Positions 9,399-17,586 of a stretch of 59,741 bases of DNA are shown piece by piece. A model generated the notes under the pieces. The model was not told the DNA's origin. It saw only the letters and a list, made by a program, of their open reading frames with translations, and did not search any database. Source of the DNA: Acidobacteria bacterium UBA2994 (GTDB lineage Bacteria > Acidobacteriota > Vicinamibacteria > Vicinamibacterales > UBA8438); contig DEAA01000013.1 of the NCBI GenBank assembly GCA_002346545.1, forward strand, positions 262,843 through 322,583. The letters run 5' to 3'. Every line of letters starts with the position of its first letter. Position 1 is the stretch's first letter. The position numbers and the translations under genes were made by a program.

Positions 9399-10028
9399 GT
9401 GCGTGTCCTGCTGGCCTCGCTCCTGGCATCGACCGTCGTTGTCCCGCTCTCGGCCACCGAGCGTGCTGTCGTCGTGCTTGTGCCCACCGCCTCCGACGAC
9501 CGCTTGGTGCCCGTCAGGGAAGCGATCCAGTTCTGGAACGACCGGTTGACCGAACTGGGCTTGGACCTGCGCATCGGGTTCCCCGAGGTTCGTGTCGCCG
9601 ATCCGTTGGCCCGGAGTCTCGAGACCTACGCACGCGCGGTCGCTACCCGAGCCATTCAGCAGCTGCCGACCGGCGTCTTTGAGCCTGACCCGCCTGAGGC
9701 ATTCACTCGCTTGGGCGGCGACATTATCCTACTCTTGTCTGGTCAGGACATCATGTCCTATGCCTGGCCGTTGCCCCGGGTCGAGCCGCGGCGCCACTTT
9801 GTCGTGATCCGCATGGCGCGCGGACCTTATCGGTCAGATTCCATGGTCTCGAGTCACGTCGTAGCGCACGAGATTGGACACACACTAGGCCTGACCCACA
9901 ACGACGAGGTGCATACGTTGATGTGCGGTCCCTGCCAGCCCTTGACGGCCGAAACCGATGAGACCGGCTTCCTGCCGCTCACCGAGACCGAGCGGGCCCG
10001 GCTCGTGGACTTGCACGGCACACGCTGA
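9399..10028 (+). CDS. Secreted zinc-metalloprotease-like protein (metzincin motif)
   Basis: The 209-residue product has a short signal peptide and the zinc-binding motif H-E-I-G-H-T-L-G-L-T-H (HExxHxxGxxH) near residue 160, followed by a TLMC segment in the position of a Met-turn. These are features of metzincin peptidases (matrixin/archaemetzincin-like). The rest of the protein is short, so it is probably only the catalytic domain. The GTG start at 9399 has no Shine-Dalgarno sequence, but a TAGGCT hexamer lies 9 nt upstream, a possible leaderless arrangement. Peptidase activity is inferred from the motif only. Confidence 0.8.
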   Translation: MRVLLASLLASTVVVPLSATERAVVVLVPTASDDRLVPVREAIQFWNDRLTELGLDLRIGFPEVRVADPLARSLETYARAVATRAIQQLPTGVFEPDPPEAFTRLGGDIILLLSGQDIMSYAWPLPRVEPRRHFVVIRMARGPYRSDSMVSSHVVAHEIGHTLGLTHNDEVHTLMCGPCQPLTAETDETGFLPLTETERARLVDLHGTR

Positions 10029-10059
10029 GGGCGGGAGACGCACTCTGAGGAGAAGCACC

Positions 10060-10923
10060 ATGCGAATGATGGCGATGACGTGGGTGGGATGGCTGTCGGT
10101 CGCGGCCTTGGCGGCGGCGCAGACACCTTCGGAGGTGCTCGCCCCGGACGGTCTGCGCGCGAATCGGATCACGTTTTCTCCGATCATGGATGTACTTGGT
10201 CGTCCGGAGAGTACAGTGACCGATGCCCAGCTCGAGCAACTCGCCGACCTGCCGCTCGAGTCGATCTGGAGCACGCTCGGCGAGTATCGCGTGAACTACG
10301 TGCGCGGCTTCACTAGTACCCAACCAGGCGCCAGGGTCGCCGGTCGTGCGCTGACAATGCGGTTCCTGCCTCCCCGTCCAGACTTGGTCGAAGCCATCGA
10401 CACGCTCGCGGCCGAGGGTGACTGGGATCGGCGCTACTACGCGAGAGCGGCCGAGGAGGCTCGTCCTGGTGACATCGTGGTGGCGGAATTGGGCGGCGCC
10501 GACGGCCACAATCTGTTCGGCGCGATGGGCGCGCTCGGCATCAAGCTGCGGGGTGTCCGCGGCGTGATCATCGACGGAGGTAGCCGCGACCTGATCGAGC
10601 TTCAGGACGAAATGTTTGCCGGGTTCCCCGTCTTTGCCCGCTTCTTCGATGTACACACGACCAGCTGGCTCGGGGTGGAATGGAACGCCCCGGTCCGGAT
10701 TGGCAGGACCACCGTACTGCCCGGCGATGTGGTCGTGGCTGATGACGGCGGTGCGCTGTTTTTTCCGGAGAGGCTCGTGGCGCAAGTGCTCGAAGCGGCG
10801 AGTGCGCGCGACGCCCTCGAGGAGTACGAGCGCGAGCTGCTCCGTTCGCGGATGTATCGGTTCCGAGACGTTTATCCGTTGTCGGAGGAGCTTCGCGAGG
10901 AGTACGAGAGACAGCGCCGCTAG
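10060..10923 (+). CDS. RraA-family protein with signal peptide
   Basis: The 287-residue product contains the RraA / 4-hydroxy-4-methyl-2-oxoglutarate aldolase fold, shown by the AELGGADGHNLFGAMGALG block and the GVIIDGGSRDL motif, whose Arg-Asp pair binds substrate and metal in the aldolases. Unlike cytoplasmic RraA (about 160 residues), it carries an N-terminal hydrophobic segment ending in ALAAAQ that looks like a cleavable signal, plus long flanking regions. ATG 10060 follows a TGAGGAGAAG ribosome binding site. The next gene, an HpcH/HpaI-like aldolase, also has a signal peptide. The reaction is unproven. Oxo-acid aldolase or decarboxylase is likeliest. Confidence 0.85.
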   Translation: MRMMAMTWVGWLSVAALAAAQTPSEVLAPDGLRANRITFSPIMDVLGRPESTVTDAQLEQLADLPLESIWSTLGEYRVNYVRGFTSTQPGARVAGRALTMRFLPPRPDLVEAIDTLAAEGDWDRRYYARAAEEARPGDIVVAELGGADGHNLFGAMGALGIKLRGVRGVIIDGGSRDLIELQDEMFAGFPVFARFFDVHTTSWLGVEWNAPVRIGRTTVLPGDVVVADDGGALFFPERLVAQVLEAASARDALEEYERELLRSRMYRFRDVYPLSEELREEYERQRR

Positions 10924-11037
10924 GCGTCGTCGTCAGGAGAGCGAACAACCAGGCCACCCCGAGGGCCGACTAGAACCGATCGTTATCCATCTGGTTGCTC
11001 CTCGGCCGCCCGACCCGCCGTCCGGCTTCGCTTGCGG

Positions 11038-11066
11038 TCTGACTTGGGACACTGGACTCGTATAAT
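11038..11066 (+). promoter_or_regulatory. Sigma-70-type promoter for the aldolase gene
   Basis: TCTGAC (-35) and a perfect TATAAT (-10, 11061-11066) are separated by exactly 17 nt. This gives a leader of about 65 nt before the ATG at 11140. The spacer holds a 14-mer that also occurs at 19127-19140. Confidence 0.7.
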
Positions 11067-11139
11067 CATCCCAGTTTCTGACAGCGACCTCCCGGAACGA
11101 GCTGACGTGCACTCCCGCGCAGAGGGGGTGGAGGACAAG

Positions 11140-12102
11140 ATGCGAAGCAAGCTGGTACTCGTGCTGCTGGTCGGAGTCGTGGGTCTTGGTGTGTCGGTCG
11201 TTGGTGGGCAGGAGGGAAGCAACGGCGTCGACGGCTATGCGCCGAAGCGGATCAACAAGGCGATAGAACTCCTTGAGGCCGACCAGCCGATCTACTACAC
11301 ACAGGTCAACGGCGGCGGCTATGAGGAAGGGCAGGCGCTGGCTCAGACCTGGGCCGACTACATCACCTACAACCTCGAGCACAGTCCGTTCGACATGAGT
11401 GAACTGCGGGCGTTTATGCAAGGTCTGGTCGATGGTGGGCCGACCAAGAGCGGTCATCGTACCCCGACTGTGATCGCTGTGCTTCCGTTCGGCGGCATCA
11501 ACGAGACGGTGATGTGGGCTAACTATTGGATGGTCGAGCACCTGCTCGGATCGGGCGTCCATGGGGTGTTGCTGGCCCATGCCAACTCGCCCGAAGTGGC
11601 CAGGATCATGGTGCAGGCCGCGCGCTATCCGCACGTGCCGGCGGCAGAGGGCATCGGAGAGGGGCTGCGCGGGAATGGTGGACAGGGTTTCGCCGCCCGT
11701 ATCTGGGGTGTATCGAACACCGAGTATCAGCGGATGGCCGACGTTTGGCCGTTTAATCCGGACGGTGAGATCTTACTGGGACTGAAGATTGAGAACCGTC
11801 ACGCCCTCGAGAACGCCGAGGCCAGCGTGGCGGTGCCCGGGATCGGGTTTGCCGAGTGGGGGCCGGGCGACATGAGCCTGTCCTACAACGTCAGCCGCGG
11901 CGGCACGACCCCGCAGGTGCTGCAGGACGCGCGGGACCGGGTCTTTACCGCGACCAAGGCGGCAGGGATTCCGTTCCTCAACAGCATGAATGCCGATACG
12001 GTCATTCCGATGATCGACGAAGGGGTGCGGATTGGGTCGAACCCGGGGCCGGAGGTCGCCGATATGGGTCGTCGCCACACCGACCGGCAGATGCCTTGGT
12101 AG
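11140..12102 (+). CDS. Exported HpcH/HpaI aldolase/citrate-lyase-family protein
   Basis: The 320-residue product belongs to the HpcH/HpaI aldolase family (class II, metal-dependent pyruvate aldolases such as 2,4-dihydroxyhept-2-ene-1,7-dioate aldolase). The metal/pyruvate region is recognisable as GLKIENRHALENAEA followed by GIGFAEWGPGDMSLS, and an upstream GVLLAHANSPE segment completes the barrel. The N-terminus is a strong signal peptide ending near VVGGQEG, unusual for this normally cytoplasmic family. ATG 11140 follows a GGAGGACAAG site and a good promoter at 11038-11066. The neighbouring RraA-like gene is also exported. Function is inferred from fold only. Confidence 0.85.
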   Translation: MRSKLVLVLLVGVVGLGVSVVGGQEGSNGVDGYAPKRINKAIELLEADQPIYYTQVNGGGYEEGQALAQTWADYITYNLEHSPFDMSELRAFMQGLVDGGPTKSGHRTPTVIAVLPFGGINETVMWANYWMVEHLLGSGVHGVLLAHANSPEVARIMVQAARYPHVPAAEGIGEGLRGNGGQGFAARIWGVSNTEYQRMADVWPFNPDGEILLGLKIENRHALENAEASVAVPGIGFAEWGPGDMSLSYNVSRGGTTPQVLQDARDRVFTATKAAGIPFLNSMNADTVIPMIDEGVRIGSNPGPEVADMGRRHTDRQMPW

Positions 12103-12335
12103 CTTGCCTTTCACCTGTCACATGTCTCACACTCTGAGGAGCCTGCCGCCTCCCCAGGGGGTGAGCATTTGTTTGGTCTCAATCGTTGCGGTGTCTCCCA
12201 GCTGATCGTCCCGCTGAGCGTCTTTGGTGCTCTGGCCGTGGCTCGCGCCGCGGTCCGTCGGCTTGAAGGGATGTAGGGATAGTGTCGTCTCCGTGCCACT
12301 GAGGTGCTCTAGGCGTTCCGCTTCCGAAGGCCGGG

Positions 12336-12980
12336 CTATTCGACGAGTGAGAAGGTGACCGACGCCATCGTGTCAGCCCAGAACATCGCGAGCCGTCCCC
12401 CGGTCTCAGTCACGTCCAGAAACTGCCAGGAGAGCTGATCGAACGCCCAGGGAGGCGTCTCGACGTCCATCGGTATCCTGAGGACGTCCCGGTCGTCGGT
12501 ATACCCATAGGCGCCATACAACGCCTCCGAAAAGTCCTCGTCGAAGGTTACTTGGGCTGGCCACGACGACACAATGAACTCCCATGGCGACGCGGCTAGA
12601 TCGATGAACAGGGTGTAGGTGCCTGCCTCCAGCCGGGTATCGTCGAGCATCAGCGGGACGTCGGTGATGAGCTGCGTGGTGTGGTTAGCACCGGCTCGCC
12701 ACACTTCGGCTCCGTCATTCAGCGCCTCGCGGTAGTCATCCAGTCCGAAGATATTCCGTCCTCGGGTTAAGGGGCGCCCGTAACGCACTTCGATCCATTT
12801 GTCGTTCACGAAGCCCCGGACCGGATCGAAGGGGCTGCCGCCCACCTGGGTGGCCGAGCGGCCGGCCGGACTCATGATCCGGCGCTCCTGGGCGGTCGCG
12901 GAGAACTCGGTGAAGGTCGAGATCAGCAGGCAGAGTGGGAGCAGTGCGGCTAGACCGAAGGTGAGGTGTCGAGAGGTCAT
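12336..12980 (-). CDS. DUF2911-family secreted protein
   Basis: The product (about 214 residues) has an N-terminal hydrophobic signal ending before SATAQE. The mature part matches DUF2911, with RYGRPLTRGRNIFG, AEVWRAGANHTT and LEAGTYTLFID segments that recur throughout this family of exported proteins of unknown function. Several in-frame ATGs exist (13022, 13016, 12983, 12980). None has a strong Shine-Dalgarno sequence, and I chose the one that gives the most compact signal peptide. It is divergent from the PQQ dehydrogenase at 13279. Confidence 0.85.
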   Translation of the reverse strand: MTSRHLTFGLAALLPLCLLISTFTEFSATAQERRIMSPAGRSATQVGGSPFDPVRGFVNDKWIEVRYGRPLTRGRNIFGLDDYREALNDGAEVWRAGANHTTQLITDVPLMLDDTRLEAGTYTLFIDLAASPWEFIVSSWPAQVTFDEDFSEALYGAYGYTDDRDVLRIPMDVETPPWAFDQLSWQFLDVTETGGRLAMFWADTMASVTFSLVE

Positions 12981-12983
12981 CAT

Positions 12984-13278
12984 CGGCGCAGTGTAGCGCG
13001 TCGTTAGCAGATTCATGGCCACAACTTGGCCGCATCTCGCGCTGTTTCGCTACGTCCCGTGACTGAGCCCGTCATCGACGGGTTCCTCTACCGCCGACAG
13101 GCGACGGTGGCGCCGTTGAGTTGCTGTCTCGCTCGATGACGGCGATGCGGCCTCCAGTCCGTCTTGACACCGGCGGTCCCGGCGCCATAATCAGACGAAT
13201 ACGCGAATCAGGAGGTGCGGCGACGCTGTTTCGGTCCGTTGGATGGGCGGGGCGCCGGACGCCACCGGAGGTTACAAG
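12984..13278. other. Divergent intergenic region between DUF2911 gene and PQQ dehydrogenase gene
   Basis: I see no gene in these 295 bases. They contain a small perfect hairpin (CCCGTC/GACGGG, 13068-13082) and the promoter at 13164-13191 that serves the plus-strand gene. Confidence 0.6.
13164..13191 (+). promoter_or_regulatory. Sigma-70-type promoter for PQQ dehydrogenase gene
   Basis: A perfect TTGACA (13164-13169) is followed after 16 nt by CATAAT (13186-13191). The transcript would have an untranslated leader of about 80 nt before the GGAGG site and ATG at 13279. Confidence 0.75.
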
Positions 13279-15336
13279 ATGACATCGAACGCGCAACATC
13301 GGTGGCAGACGGGACTGCTCGTCGCTCTGGCCCTGATCGTGGCGGCGCCGTTGGCTTCGGCGCAGCAGCCGGGCACCGAGAACGGCGAGTGGCGCTATCA
13401 GAGCGCTGACGCCGGAGGCACCAGATACTCGCCTGCGGACCAGATCACGGCCGAGAACTTCGGCGATCTGGAAACGGCTTGGATCTTTCGCGGCGACAAC
13501 TTCAGCCCCCACGAGAACTACACGTTCAAGTCGACGCCTAGTTACATAGACGGCATCCTCTACACGGTGGCCGGCTATCGCCGCACTATCGTGGCCATGG
13601 ACCCGGCGACGGGTGAGCAGCTCTGGAGCTACCGCGAGCCACACACTGTGCGCTGGGAGCAGTCGATGCGTGCCGCCTACGGTAAGGGGGTGGGGCACAG
13701 CTATATCGACGGGCGCCTGGTGATCTACGTCATCACGCCGGCCTTCTTCCTGCATGCGATCGACGGCGAGACTGGCGAGCACCTTGAGGGCTTCGGCGGG
13801 CAGATTCCGCTCGACGGATTTCCCGAGACCGGCGTGATCGACCTGCTGGCCGACCTAGGGTATCCGTGGGACCCAGACACCGGACTCGACCCCTTGGTCG
13901 GTTACATCACCAGTTCGTCGCCCCCCATCGTGGTCAACGACACGGTGGTGATCGGTAACTCGCACGAGCAGGGCTACAGCCAGACCAGGCTCGAGAATGT
14001 GCCCGGGCACATCCTGGCCTACGACAAGCGGACAGGTGAGCACCAGTGGAAGTTCAATGTTATCCCGCAGTCGGAGAGCGAGTTCGGGTTCGACACTTGG
14101 GAGAACGAGGCCTGGCGGTGGACCGGCGACGTGTCGTCGTGGGCGCCGCTGGCGGCCGATATGGAAAGGGGCATCGTTTACATCCCGACCAACGCGCCAA
14201 CGATCGACTACTACGGGGGATTTAGGCCGGGGGACAACTTATTCGGCACGAGCATCATCGCGCTCGATGTCGAAACGGGTGAGCGGCTCTGGCACTTCCA
14301 GACGGTGCATCACCCGATCTGGAACTATGACCTGCCGAACGTGCCGATCCTGTACGACGCGACTGTCAATGGCAGGGAAGTGCCGATGGTGATCCAGACC
14401 ACCAAGCAGGGGTTGACCTTCGCCTTCGACCGCGTGACAGGTGAGCCGGTCTGGCCGATCGAGGAACGCGAAGTGGAGCAGTCGATCGTCCCGGGCGAGC
14501 AGCTGTCGCTAACCCAGCCGTTCCCGACCCGCCCGGCCCCACTCGAACTGCTGCTGCTGACCGAGGACGACGTCATCGATTTCACGCCTGAGCTGAAGAC
14601 CGAGGCGCTCGAGATCATGAGCGAGTACCGGATCGGTGGCCCGTACATGCCGCCGCTGCCCGAAGGGCATGCGGAACCGGTGAAGGGGTGGGTTGGCTGC
14701 TCGGGCGGTCTCAATATCACCAATCCGGCCTCCTTCGATCCCACCACCGGATACCTGTACCAGCCGTCGGGGCCATCTTGCTCGGGGCGTACGGTGCAGC
14801 GGGGCCAGAAAGCCGATGGCGACACCCATTCCTGCACCTCTTCCGAGGGTGACTGCTGGACCACCGGTACCACGGTGTCCGAGTGGGTTGCTGGCGGACC
14901 GGGTATCGGCTGGGGGGGGCCGCAGGGGTTGCCGATCTTCAAGCCGCCCTACAACCGGATCACGGCGATCGACATGGACACTGGCGAACATGTGTTCTGG
15001 GCTCCGGTGGGTGAGGCTTCCGACCGCATGAAGCGCCATCCGGCGCTGCAGGGTGTCGATCTGAGTAACGTTGGAGGCGGACGGCGCGCGGTCTCGATGG
15101 TGGCCGGTGACCTCTTGTTGACCACCCGCGGCATGAACGGACCCGCACTACTGGATGCCCGGAACAAGCTGACCGGCGAATTGGTCGGCACCGTCGATCT
15201 GCCTGCGCCCGGCCAGTACGGCATGATGACCTACATGCACGAGGGTGAGCAGTACATCGTCGTGCAGGTGGGGCGTGCCGGAATGATGCAGGGCGGGCTG
15301 GCGGCGCTCAAGCTGCAGGGTGGCGACGGCCACTGA
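13279..15336 (+). CDS. Exported PQQ-dependent (quinoprotein) dehydrogenase
   Basis: The 685-residue product has a signal peptide and the eight-bladed quinoprotein propeller. Repeated blade motifs include AMDPATGEQLW, AYDKRTGEHQWKF and ALDVETGERLWHFQ, and an N-terminal NGEWRYQSADAGGTRYSPADQI segment is typical of membrane-type glucose/alcohol dehydrogenase relatives. It should oxidise an alcohol or sugar in the periplasm using PQQ. No cytochrome c domain is fused. Between about residues 470 and 540 there is a cysteine-rich insertion (at least five Cys) that I do not know from standard members. ATG 13279 follows GGAGG at 13267. A second, more ordinary paralogue lies at 56826-58805. Confidence 0.9.
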   Translation: MTSNAQHRWQTGLLVALALIVAAPLASAQQPGTENGEWRYQSADAGGTRYSPADQITAENFGDLETAWIFRGDNFSPHENYTFKSTPSYIDGILYTVAGYRRTIVAMDPATGEQLWSYREPHTVRWEQSMRAAYGKGVGHSYIDGRLVIYVITPAFFLHAIDGETGEHLEGFGGQIPLDGFPETGVIDLLADLGYPWDPDTGLDPLVGYITSSSPPIVVNDTVVIGNSHEQGYSQTRLENVPGHILAYDKRTGEHQWKFNVIPQSESEFGFDTWENEAWRWTGDVSSWAPLAADMERGIVYIPTNAPTIDYYGGFRPGDNLFGTSIIALDVETGERLWHFQTVHHPIWNYDLPNVPILYDATVNGREVPMVIQTTKQGLTFAFDRVTGEPVWPIEEREVEQSIVPGEQLSLTQPFPTRPAPLELLLLTEDDVIDFTPELKTEALEIMSEYRIGGPYMPPLPEGHAEPVKGWVGCSGGLNITNPASFDPTTGYLYQPSGPSCSGRTVQRGQKADGDTHSCTSSEGDCWTTGTTVSEWVAGGPGIGWGGPQGLPIFKPPYNRITAIDMDTGEHVFWAPVGEASDRMKRHPALQGVDLSNVGGGRRAVSMVAGDLLLTTRGMNGPALLDARNKLTGELVGTVDLPAPGQYGMMTYMHEGEQYIVVQVGRAGMMQGGLAALKLQGGDGH

Positions 15337-15698
15337 GCTCATCCGGTTGAATCCGACGTGGGTGCTGGGAAGCCAGCGCCCGCCTCTTCCCGTAACTGGA
15401 GCCGCCGCCAGTCGCGTGCCCCTGTCATGCAACGGTGCATCCCAGGGGACCGTCGTGGCGTCTTAACTTTGCAGGCGCCGCGCCAGTCAACGACGGCTTC
15501 CGCTATTGCAGCGCTAACCAGGGCGGAGCCATCTACACGGTTCGGGTGCCGGTCTCAGTGACGCACTTTGGGGTGCTATTGAGAATCGAATCGGTGCGAT
15601 AGTGCCCGTCGTCACGGCCTTCTGATATTCTGCCTTCACGCGCTCGGTCCGCCCACGCGGCGGGAGCGTGCCCTCCTTGTGTCCCGGATGGAGTCCTG
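15337..15698. other. Intergenic region with a structured element
   Basis: No convincing gene is seen in these 362 bases. A hairpin at 15419-15448 pairs CCCCTG/CAGGGG and ATGCA/TGCAT around a 2x2 internal loop with an ACGG tetraloop. No T-tract follows, so it is not a simple terminator. A TGATATTCT extended -10-like string lies near 15622, but without a clear -35. Confidence 0.45.
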
Positions 15699-16724
15699 AT
15701 GGCGTCGTTGGAAGTCACAGAGTTGCTCGGAGACGGAATCGGTCCCGAGCTCAGGGGGAGCGTGCACGCGGTCTCCGCGGTGCTGCCACTGGACGTACAC
15801 TTCGTCCCGGTGGACCTGTCGCTCGAGAGTCGCAGCTCCCGCGGGGCGGCGCTATTCGACCAAGCGGTCGCCCAGATGAGCGGTTCCCGGTTGGCTCTCA
15901 AGTACCCGACCGTGACCGAAACGGAGTCGCCGAACGCGGTGCTGCGGCGCCGGCTGGAGTTCAGCGTCATCCACCGTCCGGTGATCTCCATTGACGGCAT
16001 CAAATCCAACTTCAGCGAAGAGGTCTTCCTCCACGTCGTCCGGGTGGCGACCGGCGGCACCTATGAGGACCCGGGGCGGCGCATTGGTCGCGATGCGGCT
16101 GTGTCGCTCCGGATCGTGGAGCGCATCCCGTGCGAGCAGGCAGCGCGTTTTGCGTTCGAACTGGCCCGCAAGAAAGCGCTTTCGGTGACTTCCTCGTCTA
16201 AGCACACGATCCAGCGGGTGACTGACGGGTTCTTCGAAGAGGTCGCACGGGAGGTCGGGCAGCGGTATCCAGACATCGAGCATCGGGTCGAGTTGTTCGA
16301 CGCCCTGCTGGCTAAGATCATCCTCAAGCCGAGCGACTTCGGCATCGTGTTGTGCCTAAATGAGTACGGAGACTTCCTCTCCGACATGGCGTGCGGTCTC
16401 GTGGGGAGCCTGGGCATCGGCGCCAGTGGGTCCTACAGTTTCGAGGATGACGGTCGGACGCGGGTGGCCATGTTCGACCCGGCTGGCGGCACGGCGCCGG
16501 ACATCGCCGGGCAGGGGCGGTGCAACCCGTCGGCCGCCCTGCTGGCGTTCGGCATGTTGCTGGATCATGTGGGTCGCTACGACTTGGGGTACGCGCTCCG
16601 TTTGTCCCTCTTGGCCTGCATTGCCGAAGGCGTGAGCACTGCGGATATCGGCGGCAGGCTGGGCACGGCCGACTTCACCGCTGAGGTGGTGAGCCGCCTG
16701 CGGGCGCGGCTGGTGACGGAGTGA
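15699..16724 (+). CDS. Isocitrate/isopropylmalate dehydrogenase-family protein (divergent)
   Basis: The 341-residue product is a beta-decarboxylating dehydrogenase. The substrate arginines sit in a S-P-N-A-V-L-R-R-R-L segment and in HRPV, and the metal aspartates in LNEYGDFLSDMACGLVGSLG. The nucleotide loop is TAPDIAGQGRCNPSA. It departs from true IDH/IPMDH in two places. The usual EPxHGSAP reads DPAGGTAP, losing the His that contacts the adenine. The segment around the catalytic Lys reads SSSKHTIQRVTDG instead of the usual HKAN form. Substrate and cofactor are therefore open. No leu or TCA genes flank it. A monomeric NADP-IDH exists at 488-2716. Confidence 0.8.
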   Translation: MASLEVTELLGDGIGPELRGSVHAVSAVLPLDVHFVPVDLSLESRSSRGAALFDQAVAQMSGSRLALKYPTVTETESPNAVLRRRLEFSVIHRPVISIDGIKSNFSEEVFLHVVRVATGGTYEDPGRRIGRDAAVSLRIVERIPCEQAARFAFELARKKALSVTSSSKHTIQRVTDGFFEEVAREVGQRYPDIEHRVELFDALLAKIILKPSDFGIVLCLNEYGDFLSDMACGLVGSLGIGASGSYSFEDDGRTRVAMFDPAGGTAPDIAGQGRCNPSAALLAFGMLLDHVGRYDLGYALRLSLLACIAEGVSTADIGGRLGTADFTAEVVSRLRARLVTE

Positions 16725-16769
16725 TGCTGGTAGTCAGACGGTGTGCGGAACAGACAAGGAGATGATTTG

Positions 16770-17585
16770 ATGAACGGTGACGGCAACCTCGCCGTGTTCT
16801 GTGATTTCGAGAACATCGCCCTCGGGGTACGTGACGCCAAGCTGACCACCTTCGAGATCGGGCCGGTGGTCGAGCGCCTCCTGCTTAAAGGCAGCATCGT
16901 GGCCAAGAAGGCCTACTGTGACTGGGAGCGGTACAAGCAGTTCAAGAAGACGATGCACGAGGCGGCGTTCGAGTTGATCGAGATTCCACACGCGCGACAG
17001 TCAGGTAAGAACTCGGCCGACATCCGGATGGTTGTCGATGCCCTAGACCTTTGCTATACCAAGGAGCACATCGACACGTTTGTCATCGTCTCGGGAGATT
17101 CCGACTTCTCGCCACTTGTTAGCAAACTCCGCGAGAACGCGAAGTCGGTCATCGGCGTGGGCGTTAAGCAGTCGACGTCGGATCTGCTGGTCAGCAACTG
17201 TGACGAGTTTATCTTCTACGACGATCTCGTGGCCGAGCGGCAGCCCGCCCGCCGCCGTCAGCGGAGTCGTGGACGCGGTAAGGCTAAGGGTGAGCAGAAG
17301 GCGCCTATGGCCGAGGAGCCGGCGACAGAAGACCGCGCCCAGGAAGCGATCGACCTGATCGTGCAGACCGCGGAAGGGTTGTATGCCGAGCGCGGTGACC
17401 GGGCCAAGCTGTGGGGGTCGATGATTAAGCAGACGCTGAAGCGCCGTCGCCCCGGCTTTAGCGAGGCGGCCTACGGGTTTGGTTCCTTCAATGAACTGCT
17501 CGAAGAGGCCCAGAGTCGCGGGCTGATCGAACTCGACCTCGACGAACGCTCTGGCGGTTACGTGATCGGCTCGATCTCCAGCTGA
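16770..17585 (+). CDS. NYN-domain nuclease with C-terminal LOTUS/OST-HTH domain
   Basis: The 271-residue product begins with a NYN (PIN-like) domain. The acidic residues are in VFCDFENIA, SADIRMVVDALD and IVSGDSDFSPLV, which place the four metal-binding aspartates expected of a PIN-fold RNase. A basic, low-complexity linker (residues about 155-190, rich in R, K and E) leads to a C-terminal region (LWGSMIKQTLKRRRPGFSEAAYGFGSFNELLEEA) that matches the LOTUS/OST-HTH RNA-binding domain. The protein is probably an RNA-processing or RNA-decay factor in the cytoplasm. ATG 16770 follows AAGGAGATGA. It converges on nhaC with a 1-bp gap and no visible terminator. Confidence 0.88.
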   Translation: MNGDGNLAVFCDFENIALGVRDAKLTTFEIGPVVERLLLKGSIVAKKAYCDWERYKQFKKTMHEAAFELIEIPHARQSGKNSADIRMVVDALDLCYTKEHIDTFVIVSGDSDFSPLVSKLRENAKSVIGVGVKQSTSDLLVSNCDEFIFYDDLVAERQPARRRQRSRGRGKAKGEQKAPMAEEPATEDRAQEAIDLIVQTAEGLYAERGDRAKLWGSMIKQTLKRRRPGFSEAAYGFGSFNELLEEAQSRGLIELDLDERSGGYVIGSISS

Positions 17586-17586
17586 G

